Assembly (NCBI GenBank): GCA_007124475.1
Contig: SLFB01000298.1
Location: 1 to 10,249 of the forward strand
Direction of reading: 5' to 3'
Source: Vibrio sp.
GTDB taxonomy: Bacteria > Pseudomonadota > Gammaproteobacteria > Enterobacterales > Vibrionaceae
Length of the DNA: 10,249 nt
Both the position numbers and the translations under genes were made by a program. Below the pieces are notes generated by a model. The model ran no database searches and was not told the DNA's origin. It saw only the letters and a program-made list of their open reading frames with translations. Shown one piece after another: positions 1-6,692 of this stretch. Position 1 is the first letter of the stretch. Every line of letters begins with the position of its first letter.

Positions 1-1904
1 AATTCGCATTAATGGATTCCTTCATTGATCATCGTCGTGACTTAGACTTTTCTTACGCAGCCGTTAAACAATTAGAAGGAAAGTATTTCGTACAAAACCG
101 CGTAACAGGACAGATTTACGAAAGCGCCCAGTTCTTGTATTTATTAGTGGCAGCTTGTTTATTTGCTAAATATCCTAAGGCGACTCGTCTTGACTTCGTA
201 AAACGTTTTTACGATGCGACGTCGACCTTTAAAATCTCATTACCAACGCCGATCATGTCTGGTGTGCGTACCCCTACCCGTCAATTCAGCTCTTGTGTAC
301 TAATTGAGTGTGGTGACAGCTTAGATTCAATCAATGCCACAGCCAGCTCAATCGTACGTTATGTTTCTCAGCGCGCAGGTATTGGTATTAACGCGGGACG
401 CATTCGCGCATTAGGATCTGAAATTCGTGGTGGTGAAGCTTTCCATACGGGTTGTATTCCATTTTATAAATATTTCCAAACCGCGGTAAAATGTTGCTCA
501 CAAGGCGGTGTTCGTGGCGGTGCTGCGACGGTATTTTACCCGTTATGGCACGGAGAGGCTGAATCTCTACTCGTACTTAAAAATAACCGTGGTGTTGAAG
601 AGAACCGTGTTCGTCATATGGACTACGGGGTTCAGCTCAATAAACTAATGTATAAACGCTTAGTTGAAGGCGGAAATATTACCTTATTTTCACCATCAGA
701 TGTTCCTGGTTTGTATGATGCTTTCTTCCAAGACCAAGACGAATTTGAACGTTTATACGTTAAATATGAGAATGACCCAGCCGTTAAAAAACGCAGCATA
801 AAAGCACTCGAGTTATTCTCACTGCTAATGCAAGAGCGCGCTTCAACAGGGCGTATTTATATTCAGAACGTCGATCACTGTAATACCCATAGCCCATTCG
901 ATGCCAGTGTTGCTCCGGTTCGTCAGTCTAACCTCTGTTTAGAAATTGCACTGCCAACTAAGCCACTGACCAATGTAGAAGATGATAGCGGTGAAATTGC
1001 GCTTTGTACTCTATCGGCATTTAACCTAGGCGCGATAGAAAAACTCGATGACTTTGAAGAGCTAGCCGAGCTAGTCGTTCGGGCACTAGATGCACTACTG
1101 GATTATCAGGATTACCCACTACCAGCGGCTCATAAGTCCACCATGAACCGCCGGACTTTAGGTGTTGGCGTAATAAACTACGCTTACTATTTGGCTAAAC
1201 ATGGCGCGAAGTATTCCGATGGTAGTGCTAATGGCTTGACTCACCGTACTTTTGAAGCGATGCAATATTACCTACTCAAAGCTTCAGTTTTATTGGCGAA
1301 AGAACAAGGTCGTTGCCCTGCATTCAATGAAACAAATTATGCTAAAGGCCTGCTACCCATTGATACTTATAAGCATGATCTAGATAAGCTGTGTGATGAG
1401 CCATTACATTATGACTGGGATACGTTACGCAGCGAGATCATGGAGTTTGGTTTACGTAACTCAACATTAACAGCGCTGATGCCGTCTGAAACATCATCAC
1501 AAATATCCAATGCTACCAATGGTATTGAGCCTCCGCGTGGTTATGTTTCTGTTAAAGCGTCAAAAGATGGCATTCTTAAGCAGGTCGTACCTGAGTTTAC
1601 TAAGCTGAAAGAAAACTACGAGCTGCTGTGGAATATTGGCTCTAATGATGGTTATCTGCACTTAGTGGGTATCATGCAAAAATTCGTTGATCAAGCCATC
1701 TCTGCCAATACTAACTATGACCCGAGTCAATATGCGTCTGGCAAAGTTCCGATGAAACAATTGCTCCAAGATCTACTTACCGCGTATAAGTATGGCGTAA
1801 AAACCCTTTACTACCATAATACACGCGATGGCGCGAAAGATGATCAAAAAGATGCTGTTCAGCCACAAGATGATGACTGTGCTGGCGGCGGATGCAAGAT
1901 CTAA
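1..1904 (+). CDS. nrdA: Ribonucleoside-diphosphate reductase class Ia, alpha (large) subunit, 5'-truncated by window edge
   Basis: Catalytic subunit of aerobic class Ia ribonucleotide reductase; it reduces ribonucleoside diphosphates to deoxyribonucleoside diphosphates in the cytosol together with NrdB. The frame is open to the window edge, and the ATG at 12 is an internal Met: it aligns to about residue 131 of the 761-residue E. coli protein, so the N-terminal ATP-cone (activity site) is missing here. Numbering from that Met, the active-site set is complete: Cys95 and Cys332 (redox pair, E. coli 225/462), Asn307, Cys309 (thiyl radical) and Glu311 in NLCLE, Tyr600-Tyr601 (radical relay) in KTLYYHNTRDG, and the C-terminal shuttle pair Cys623/Cys628 in CAGGGCKI. 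The gene is first in an nrdA-nrdB-yfaE operon, with an 81-bp gap before nrdB. Its promoter and any NrdR boxes lie outside the window. Identification rests on near-continuous similarity to E. coli NrdA recalled from memory. Confidence 0.98.
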   Translation, partial: FALMDSFIDHRRDLDFSYAAVKQLEGKYFVQNRVTGQIYESAQFLYLLVAACLFAKYPKATRLDFVKRFYDATSTFKISLPTPIMSGVRTPTRQFSSCVLIECGDSLDSINATASSIVRYVSQRAGIGINAGRIRALGSEIRGGEAFHTGCIPFYKYFQTAVKCCSQGGVRGGAATVFYPLWHGEAESLLVLKNNRGVEENRVRHMDYGVQLNKLMYKRLVEGGNITLFSPSDVPGLYDAFFQDQDEFERLYVKYENDPAVKKRSIKALELFSLLMQERASTGRIYIQNVDHCNTHSPFDASVAPVRQSNLCLEIALPTKPLTNVEDDSGEIALCTLSAFNLGAIEKLDDFEELAELVVRALDALLDYQDYPLPAAHKSTMNRRTLGVGVINYAYYLAKHGAKYSDGSANGLTHRTFEAMQYYLLKASVLLAKEQGRCPAFNETNYAKGLLPIDTYKHDLDKLCDEPLHYDWDTLRSEIMEFGLRNSTLTALMPSETSSQISNATNGIEPPRGYVSVKASKDGILKQVVPEFTKLKENYELLWNIGSNDGYLHLVGIMQKFVDQAISANTNYDPSQYASGKVPMKQLLQDLLTAYKYGVKTLYYHNTRDGAKDDQKDAVQPQDDDCAGGGCKI

Positions 1905-1946
1905 CGAACTGCCACTTTTTGATAATGACTCACTATTAATTTGTAC

Positions 1947-1967
1947 GCCCCTTGCTAAGTAAGGGGC
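1947..1967 (+). promoter_or_regulatory. Intercistronic stem-loop between nrdA and nrdB
   Basis: A perfect 7-bp GC-rich stem (GCCCCTT / AAGGGGC) with a 7-base loop lies 43 bases after the nrdA stop and 18 bases before the nrdB start. No U-tract follows (next bases TAAACGG), so it is not a typical intrinsic terminator. By inference it may act as an RNA-processing or 3'-end-protecting element that sets the ratio of nrdA to nrdB message, or as a partial attenuator. The structure is seen directly; the role is not. Confidence 0.5.
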
Positions 1968-1985
1968 TAAACGGATGAGACCACT

Positions 1986-3119
1986 ATGGCTTACAGCACT
2001 TTTACTCAGAAAAAAAATGACCAACTTAAAGAACCGATGTTCCTTGGTCAACCAGTTAACGTTGCTCGTTATGACCAGCAAAAATATGAAATTTTCGAAA
2101 AACTGATCGAAAAACAACTGAGTTTCTTCTGGCGTCCAGAAGAAGTTGATGTATCAAGCGATCGTATTGACTATCGTAAACTGCCCGATCATGAAAAACA
2201 TATTTTCATCTCTAATCTTAAGTACCAAACACTGTTAGATTCAATTCAAGGCCGTAGCCCGAACGTAGCTCTTTTGCCTTTAGTTTCTCTGCCTGAGTTA
2301 GAGACTTGGATCGAAACCTGGTCATTTTCCGAAACGATTCATTCTCGCTCTTATACTCATATTATTCGTAATATCGTTAATGATCCTGGTCTTGTGTTTG
2401 ATGATATCGTTGAAAACGAGCACATTCTAAAGCGCGCCAAAGATATTGCTCATTACTATGATGATCTGATTCAAGCAACCAATGATTATCATCGTTTTGG
2501 TGAAGGTAAACATCAGCTTAATGATGAGACCATTAACGTTAGCCTAATTGATCTAAAGAAAAAACTGTATCTGTGCCTAATGTCAGTTAACGCCTTAGAA
2601 GCGATTCGTTTTTATGTTAGTTTTGCCTGCTCATTTGCCTTCGCAGAACGTGAACTAATGGAAGGTAATGCCAAGATAATCAAACTGATTGCTCGTGATG
2701 AAGCGCTACACCTCACGGGAACTCAGCATATGATTAACTTGCTGCGTAACGGATTGGATGACTTTAGCTTTTTACAAATTGCCGAAGAGTGCAAACAACA
2801 GTGCTTTGATCTGTTTAAAGAAGCCGCTGAGCAAGAGAAAGAATGGGCAGAATACTTATTCAAAGATGGTTCAATGATAGGGCTAAACCGTGATATTTTA
2901 TGCCAATACGTTGAGTATATTACTAACATTCGCATGCAAGCGGTTGGCTTAGAGCCGGCCTATCCGAAGGCAACCAGTAACCCTATACCATGGATCAATG
3001 CTTGGTTATCTTCTGATAATGTTCAAGTTGCGCCACAAGAAGCGGAAATCAGCTCTTATCTGGTTGGTCAAATAGATAACGAAGTCAGCACTGATGACTT
3101 TGAGGGCTTCCAACTCTAA
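1986..3119 (+). CDS. nrdB: Ribonucleoside-diphosphate reductase class Ia, beta (small) subunit
   Basis: Radical-generating subunit of class Ia ribonucleotide reductase; it holds the diferric-tyrosyl radical cofactor that starts catalysis in NrdA. Length 377 aa, against 376 in E. coli. Every cofactor ligand is present (Met counted as 1): Asp85, Glu116, His119, Glu205, Glu239 and His242, with the radical Tyr123 in HSRSY. Trp49 and the C-terminal Tyr358 in SYLVGQIDNEV supply the proton-coupled electron transfer path, and the C-terminal tail ending in FQL is the NrdA-docking peptide. The ATG at 1986 has a weak GGATGAG ribosome binding site and gives an N-terminus (MAYSTF) colinear with E. coli NrdB. 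It lies 81 bp downstream of nrdA, and its stop codon overlaps the start of yfaE by one base, consistent with one operon. Confidence 0.98.
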   Translation: MAYSTFTQKKNDQLKEPMFLGQPVNVARYDQQKYEIFEKLIEKQLSFFWRPEEVDVSSDRIDYRKLPDHEKHIFISNLKYQTLLDSIQGRSPNVALLPLVSLPELETWIETWSFSETIHSRSYTHIIRNIVNDPGLVFDDIVENEHILKRAKDIAHYYDDLIQATNDYHRFGEGKHQLNDETINVSLIDLKKKLYLCLMSVNALEAIRFYVSFACSFAFAERELMEGNAKIIKLIARDEALHLTGTQHMINLLRNGLDDFSFLQIAEECKQQCFDLFKEAAEQEKEWAEYLFKDGSMIGLNRDILCQYVEYITNIRMQAVGLEPAYPKATSNPIPWINAWLSSDNVQVAPQEAEISSYLVGQIDNEVSTDDFEGFQL

Positions 3120-3397
3120 TGGCGAGTATCAAAATCAACCATCAAATGACGATTGAGTCTAACTCATCTAACACCTTGTTAGAAAGCATGGAGCAAGCTG
3201 GTTTAGAACCAGAATATAACTGCCGAGATGGTCATTGCGGTGCATGTCGCTGCACATTGGTGTCGGGTGAGGTGGAATACGTTGGTTTTGCTATGGCTTA
3301 TACGCAGCAAGATGAAATATTGCCCTGCATTTGTAAAGCCAAAAGCGCGCTTGAATTAAGCGATGTGAATTATCGATTAAAAATAAAACGCGCTTGA
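3119..3397 (+). CDS. yfaE: YfaE-like [2Fe-2S] ferredoxin, NrdB cofactor maintenance
   Basis: Small plant-type [2Fe-2S] ferredoxin, 92 aa. In E. coli, YfaE reduces the diferric centre of NrdB so that the tyrosyl radical can be rebuilt. The cluster-binding pattern is visible: Cys35, Cys40 and Cys43 in CRDGHCGAC, and a fourth ligand at Cys70 (Cys72 is a nearby alternative) in the ILPCICKAKS segment, matching the ILPCCCRAK of E. coli YfaE. Extra Cys45 lies right after the loop. The ATG shares its A with the last base of the nrdB stop (TAATG), so translation is probably coupled; a GAGGG 12 bases upstream is a poorly spaced ribosome binding site. No intrinsic terminator follows directly; an ERIC-like element begins 5 bases after the stop. 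Confidence 0.95.
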   Translation: MASIKINHQMTIESNSSNTLLESMEQAGLEPEYNCRDGHCGACRCTLVSGEVEYVGFAMAYTQQDEILPCICKAKSALELSDVNYRLKIKRA

Positions 3398-3402
3398 TTA
3401 AG

Positions 3403-3533
3403 ATACCCTAACTACTTGGAGTTGCAGATAGGCAACCAGCCAGTTTGTTCATCACCATGAGCATAGATAAATTATGTGATTGAGGTTAATATAAGCTAGC
3501 AAATGCCACTGCAGCCCCAAGTAAAAAGGGTAA
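3403..3533 (+). repeat. ERIC-like intergenic repeat, full length (~130 bp), diverged
   Basis: This stretch matches the layout of the 127-bp ERIC/IRU element as I recall it from enterobacteria: left end ATACCC, then ACTTGGAGTTGCAGATAGGC, a centre ATGAGCATAGATAAATTATG followed by TGATTGAGGT, and right end AAGTAAAAAGGGTA. The terminal TACCC (3404-3408) and GGGTA (3528-3532) are inverted. The length fits an uninterrupted element, but the right half is diverged. It fills the gap after yfaE, where it would be transcribed as the 3' end of the nrd message and could fold. Same orientation as the copies at 5595 and 6693. Confidence 0.8.
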
Positions 3534-3628
3534 TGTCAATTTGTATGTCGAGAATTTGCGCCAGATAAGATGGTTGACTCTAGACTCACTCCAATCTCAC
3601 CCTGTGGTTACTATCATTTAGCGCATAA

Positions 3629-3895
3629 CTATGCATTAACTCTTGTTCCAAATAACAACTTATCAACGGTTGTTCCTGAAACCGATTTTTGCGCAATCTC
3701 CCTCCCCCCATCGTCAAATAATGAAACTTGATAGCCACATTCCTCTGCCAATCGATGACTTTCATTGGACGATTCAAAGGGGGTTTTAACCCACAGTGAG
3801 ATAACATCTTGATAATGATGAGATAAAGCCTCACCAAGAATTACTTTTTGACCTGCCACCTTATACCAAACGAGAATTTTAGCTTGATGAAACAT
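3629..3895 (-). CDS. Small uncharacterised protein (88 aa)
   Basis: I do not recognise this protein. The case for a real gene is the ribosome binding site: a perfect AGGAGG (complement of 3901-3906) lies five bases before an ATG, far better than most in this window. The product has 88 residues, is mixed polar and hydrophobic, and has no signal peptide, membrane segment or metal-binding motif that I can see. It reads like a compact alpha/beta protein, with a region about residues 42-70 rich in Glu, Ser, Asp and Gly. It is codirectional with the CinA-like gene, 184 bp downstream of it, and convergent with yfaE. A possible -10 (TATAGA, complement of about 3934-3939) lies upstream but lacks a good -35. 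A reading frame shifted on the same strand (3586-3837) has no comparable start signal. Confidence 0.65.
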   Translation of the reverse strand: MFHQAKILVWYKVAGQKVILGEALSHHYQDVISLWVKTPFESSNESHRLAEECGYQVSLFDDGGREIAQKSVSGTTVDKLLFGTRVNA

Positions 3896-3948
3896 ACCAG
3901 CCTCCTGCCGTAATAATGCGAGCGAGTTATTAGTCTATAGAGAAAATC

Positions 3949-3975
3949 ATCACCTGTGGTGATTATTTTTATCAC
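3949..3975. promoter_or_regulatory. Cluster of three alternating ATCAC/GTGAT half-sites upstream of the small gene
   Basis: The half-sites ATCAC (3949-3953), GTGAT (3959-3963) and ATCAC (3971-3975) alternate in orientation. The first two form a 6-bp hairpin ATCACC-TGT-GGTGAT; the last two form a GTGAT/ATCAC dyad with an AT-only 7-base spacer. The cluster lies 54-80 bases upstream of the start of the 88-aa gene, overlapping where its promoter would be. It may be an operator, or a small terminator: read on the plus strand the hairpin is followed by TATTTTTAT, although no plus-strand gene ends nearby. The half-site spacing does not fit CRP (TGTGA-N6-TCACA). Function is inference. Confidence 0.35.
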
Positions 3976-4079
3976 AAATGGAGCAAGCCAAACTAAATCA
4001 GCCGCTTATCATTTAGACTAATTATGCATAAATTAACTCACTCTCATTGAGCTTGGTAATAAGGTTCTAAAACACAGAG

Positions 4080-5318
4080 TTAGGAAAGCATATTTGAGGT
4101 TAAATGGATGTCTTTCAATCTAGAGGCACTCGCGTAGTCAGTAAAAATCAATTTGGCTGCTAAATAACGGCGCAACATATCTGCGGCAATGGTGGCAATA
4201 ATCACTCTCTGATCTTGAGCAGCATAGGCTCGATTGAATTTAAGCTGTTGCGCCCACTCACCCTGTGGTGTTGATAATGCCAAACAAAACATATTGTCTT
4301 GTATCGGTCCACTGACAAGTGCTAGTTCGGTCAAACACTTTTCTTTAGTCGCTGCTGCCAAAGCAAGCACAGCAGCCAGAGGATCTTGCTCCGTGAGTCC
4401 AATTTCTGTTTTATGGCTCAGTATCCAACTGTGGCCACTTAAACGAGCAATCTGATCATTGCTCAGTAACCATTGTGATAGATAGCCTTTCGTCGACTGC
4501 TCAGCAATGGATAAAGATAACGATTTTTCATGCAGTAGATGACCAAGATGTTCAAGCATTGGCTGATCGATACTAACCACATAGGCGTCGATATGTGAGT
4601 GAATTAATTGTAGTACTCTCACCCGAGTTGATAAATCATCAGCAGGACCAAATAGTTTAACTTCAATAAAAGGTAAATAAGAGCGATAGCCAAGCTGGTA
4701 ACCTGTAGGTAATTGCAATTTATCCAGCTTATCTGCCAATGCCGATTCAGAGCTGCCAAAAGTATATAATCGACTACAGTCTAAACTGGTTTGCTGTGCA
4801 AATTGCTGTTTTAACTCAGGGAGAATTTGCTGAGTGACCATTAGTTTAAACTCACTCGGTACACCTGGAGTAAAATAGAACCAGCAGTCGTTAATGGCCA
4901 GCTTAAAGCCACATGCTGTACCAATGGGGTTATCAATTATACTGGCTTTTTCAGGCAGCATTGCTTGTTTGAGATTGCTTTCGGGCATAGTCTTTTGCCG
5001 CTGAGCAAAGAAACGCTCTAATACGGTTAACCACTCGCTAAATAATACCAATTTTTGCTCCGCGGCTTCCGCTGCCGCAGCGGCACTTAAATCATCGGCA
5101 GTTGGCCCCAACCCACCATTGACAAGCACAACTTGATTATTAAAACTTAACATTAATAACTCTTCCACTAAGGCACTTAAGCTATCACCTACCGTAGAAC
5201 GTTTAGTTAAACCAAATCCATTTTCAAAAAATTGTTGTGATAACCAAGCAGCATTGGTATCGACAATATCCCCATGCAGCACTTCTTCTCCAGTACTTAG
5301 CATTGCGATTTTCAGCAT
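4080..5318 (-). CDS. yfaY: CinA/YfaY family protein (MoCF-like N-terminal domain, degenerate PncC-like C-terminal domain)
   Basis: Member of the CinA family, 412 aa, closest in layout to E. coli YfaY (about 400 aa). Residues 3-170 form the COG1058 MoCF-type domain, with STGEEVLHGDIVDTNAAWL, GGLGPTADD at 68-76 and FTPGVPSEFK at 149-158; this domain in CinA proteins is associated with ADP-ribose pyrophosphatase activity. The C-terminal part from about 250 aligns with the nicotinamide-nucleotide amidase (PncC) domain, but the family ESCTGG motif reads EQSTKG at about 273-278. The deamidase is therefore probably inactive, as reported for E. coli YfaY. A pyridine-nucleotide salvage or housecleaning role is possible but unproven. 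The ATG start has an AAGG ribosome binding site 8-9 bases upstream. A TATACT -10 candidate lies at 5361-5366 (minus strand) without a good -35. No clear terminator follows. Confidence 0.88.
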   Translation of the reverse strand: MLKIAMLSTGEEVLHGDIVDTNAAWLSQQFFENGFGLTKRSTVGDSLSALVEELLMLSFNNQVVLVNGGLGPTADDLSAAAAAEAAEQKLVLFSEWLTVLERFFAQRQKTMPESNLKQAMLPEKASIIDNPIGTACGFKLAINDCWFYFTPGVPSEFKLMVTQQILPELKQQFAQQTSLDCSRLYTFGSSESALADKLDKLQLPTGYQLGYRSYLPFIEVKLFGPADDLSTRVRVLQLIHSHIDAYVVSIDQPMLEHLGHLLHEKSLSLSIAEQSTKGYLSQWLLSNDQIARLSGHSWILSHKTEIGLTEQDPLAAVLALAAATKEKCLTELALVSGPIQDNMFCLALSTPQGEWAQQLKFNRAYAAQDQRVIIATIAADMLRRYLAAKLIFTDYASASRLKDIHLTSNMLS

Positions 5319-5594
5319 AGTTGTGCCTTATTTAACTCACGATGACTTGTTTATCTCGCTAGTATATACATAAACTCATCAGAGTTGCAGGATCTATCTC
5401 CATAAACCATTTGGCGTTGCCGGTCGGTAAATAACCGGTAACGAAAGATAAACAGGGAATAAGCTTTGAGCTTATACTCGACAATAAAAAAGTTAACAAA
5501 AAAATAATCGCTAATTTTACAATTCAACGTTTTATTGGCGATACTTTTCAGAGATAATCACACTTTGGTTAATTCTGGCCCACTGATATTTATA
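5319..5594. other. Divergent intergenic region without a gene
   Basis: This 276-bp AT-rich stretch separates the minus-strand CinA-like gene from the ERIC-like element that leads into the DUF3943 gene. It holds a TATACT -10 candidate for the CinA-like gene (5361-5366, minus strand); a hairpin GTTGCCGGT / ACCGGTAAC (5416-5424 with 5434-5442, one G-T pair) with no U-tract on either strand; a 17-bp palindrome at 5459-5475; and TATACT at 5473-5478 and 5591-5596, which are -10 candidates for the plus-strand gene. None of the -10 candidates has a convincing -35, so promoter placement is uncertain. No coding potential was seen. Confidence 0.5.
5459..5475. promoter_or_regulatory. 17-bp perfect palindrome, possible operator
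   Basis: ATAAGCT-TTG-AGCTTAT is a perfect 7-bp inverted repeat with a 3-base spacer. Its right arm overlaps a TATACT hexamer (5473-5478) that could be a plus-strand -10. The placement in the divergent region between two genes is what one expects of a repressor site, but I do not recognise the motif and it may be chance in AT-rich DNA. Confidence 0.3.
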
Positions 5595-5773
5595 CTATAC
5601 CCAAACAACTTGGAGTTACAGGTAGGCGGCAAGTGAGTGACAAATTTGAACAGCCGTAGGCTGGCCTTTGGTGAGAGCCACGGATGGCTCTCATAATCCT
5701 CATGAGCATAGATTACGTGATTGGAGTGAACGAACGTAGCCAGCTTCCCGCAGCGTCAAGTAGAAAGATATAG
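5595..5773 (+). repeat. ERIC-like element with internal 55-bp insertion
   Basis: A 179-bp relative of the ERIC/IRU repeat. The left part (CTATACCC at 5595-5602, then ACTTGGAGTTACAGGTAGGC and GGCAAGTGAGTGA to 5640) and the right part (from ATCCTCATGAGC at 5696 through GATTGGAGTGAACGAACGTA to AAGATATAG at 5773) are colinear with the two halves of the element. The ends CTATA (5595-5599) and TATAG (5769-5773) are inverted. It is better conserved than the copy at 3403. It ends 7 bases before the ribosome binding site of the DUF3943 gene, so it will lie in that gene's 5' leader if the promoter is upstream. ERIC variants with inserts of roughly this kind are known from Yersinia and Vibrio. Confidence 0.85.
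5641..5695 (+). repeat. Hairpin-forming insertion inside the ERIC-like element
   Basis: These 55 bases lie between AAGTGAGTGA and ATCCTCATGAGC, which are adjacent in the standard element. The insert carries a perfect 9-bp stem TGAGAGCCA / TGGCTCTCA (5672-5680 with 5685-5693) with a CGGA loop, and a smaller CAGCC-GTA-GGCTG stem (5651-5663). The boundaries are set by comparison with the recalled ERIC consensus and may be off by a few bases. Confidence 0.6.
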
Positions 5774-5780
5774 ATTAATT

Positions 5781-5784
5781 GGAG
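5781..5784 (+). promoter_or_regulatory. Ribosome binding site that fixes a GTG start at 5791
   Basis: GGAG at 5781-5784, with a 6-base spacer TTATTT, precedes GTG at 5791. A start at TTG 5779 would overlap this site and have no ribosome binding site of its own, so the GTG is preferred. The GTG start also puts a lysine at residue 3, directly before the hydrophobic core of the signal peptide. Confidence 0.75.
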
Positions 5785-5790
5785 TTATTT

Positions 5791-6684
5791 GTGCTTAAAA
5801 ATTATAGTGTTGCATTACTATTATCTTGTTCTTCTTACGCTAATGCGGCTTATTATCAAATGCCCCAACATATAGAGCTAGCTTATGGCATCGATTGTCA
5901 GTATACCACTTGTCAGTCAATAGAAACGGGCCTCCCCTCACGCTTAGCGTATGTTACGCCAGAACAGTCACCAGAATTAAATCTTGAACAGCCCTCTTTA
6001 CCTCGCTACCTGACCGTGTCTGATTCAAAAGATTGGGATTATTTAAGAGGTCAAACTTACACCATACTCGGCCTCAGTGTGGCTACCGTTGGCCTGATGA
6101 CATTATTGCCTGAATCTGTCACAAAATGGGATGAAGATGATAGAGACCTCAGTGGTCTTGGACGTAAATGGAAAGATAACGTCACCTCTGGCCCAACGTG
6201 GGATCGTGATGAGCATTTTCTTAATTACATCATGCACCCTTATTTTGGCGGGGTTTATTATACCGCTGCAAGACATGCAGGCTTTAATCCATTTGAATCC
6301 TTTCTTTACTCAGCAACCATGTCGAGTTTTTTCTGGGAGTATGGTGTAGAAGCCTTTGCAGAGGTTCCTTCTTGGCAAGATCTGTTTATTACTCCTTTCT
6401 TTGGTGCTGTCGTCGGTGAAATGATGTTTGAGAAAGAGCAAGATATTGTGGCGAATGGCGGAGAGGTTTTTGGCTCAAGCGGCTTAGGTAGTGTTAGTCT
6501 GTTTCTCTTAAACCCTGTCGGTCATATTCATGGTTGGGTCAGTAACGCTTGGGGAGGAAGTGCTGAAGTCACTTTTCAGAGCACCCCATGGTTTGGAGAT
6601 GCAAATGCAGCGAAATTTGCTTTAGATTCTGGTGCTAAATACGACCGTCAATTTTATGGGGTTGATTTCAAACTGACATTTTAA
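5791..6684 (+). CDS. DUF3943 domain protein, exported
   Basis: Uncharacterised envelope protein of the DUF3943 family, 297 aa from the GTG start. The N-terminus looks like a short signal peptide: Lys3, a hydrophobic core around residues 7-11, and an ANA|AY cleavage site after residue 19. Cys13 in LLSC could be read as a lipobox, but the hydrophobic stretch would be unusually short, so ordinary cleavage is favoured. A hydrophobic segment lies at about 90-106. The family core is clear: WDRDEHFLNYIMHPYFGG (about 137-154), then FFWEYGVEAFAEVPSWQDL (about 180-198) and a Gly-rich hydrophobic stretch ending in GEMMFE. The protein ends in alternating aromatic residues (YGVDFKLTF), compatible with an outer-membrane beta strand. 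No function is known to me. It stands alone: divergent from the CinA-like gene, with its own terminator at 6731. An ERIC-like element abuts its ribosome binding site. Confidence 0.85.
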   Translation: MLKNYSVALLLSCSSYANAAYYQMPQHIELAYGIDCQYTTCQSIETGLPSRLAYVTPEQSPELNLEQPSLPRYLTVSDSKDWDYLRGQTYTILGLSVATVGLMTLLPESVTKWDEDDRDLSGLGRKWKDNVTSGPTWDRDEHFLNYIMHPYFGGVYYTAARHAGFNPFESFLYSATMSSFFWEYGVEAFAEVPSWQDLFITPFFGAVVGEMMFEKEQDIVANGGEVFGSSGLGSVSLFLLNPVGHIHGWVSNAWGGSAEVTFQSTPWFGDANAAKFALDSGAKYDRQFYGVDFKLTF

Positions 6685-6692
6685 CCTGACCT

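Noticed and set aside
12..14. ATG at 12 as the true start of nrdA
   Set aside because: The frame is open upstream to the window edge and the residue aligns with about position 131 of E. coli NrdA; the gene is cut by the window, not shortened.
1773..2117. Minus-strand open frame of 114 codons across the nrdA/nrdB junction
   Set aside because: It is antisense to highly conserved nrdA and nrdB coding sequence; its composition (Phe/Ile/Leu rich) is what the complement of these genes gives.
3586..3837. Second minus-strand reading frame of 83 codons overlapping the 88-aa gene
   Set aside because: No ribosome binding site, and it lies wholly in another frame largely within the better-supported gene and its 3' flank.
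3956..3975. CRP-like site near TGTG...ATCACA
   Set aside because: The half-sites are spaced wrongly for TGTGA-N6-TCACA; kept only as an unassigned half-site cluster.
3398..4079. tRNA, small RNA or riboswitch in the larger intergenic gaps
   Set aside because: No cloverleaf, CCA end or recognisable riboswitch core was seen here or in 5319-5790; the structure present is explained by ERIC-like repeats and short hairpins.
4234..4455. Plus-strand 73-codon open frame inside the CinA-like gene
   Set aside because: Antisense shadow of a recognised gene, without a ribosome binding site.
5416..5442. Hairpin GTTGCCGGT / ACCGGTAAC as a terminator
   Set aside because: No U-tract on either strand, and no gene ends nearby.
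6131..6349. Plus-strand 72-codon open frame inside the DUF3943 gene
   Set aside because: Same-strand alternative frame of a family-conserved sequence; no independent support.
5779..6684. TTG start at 5779 for the DUF3943 gene (301 aa)
   Set aside because: The TTG overlaps the GGAG ribosome binding site that serves GTG 5791; the longer form puts MELF in front of the signal peptide and has no ribosome binding site of its own.
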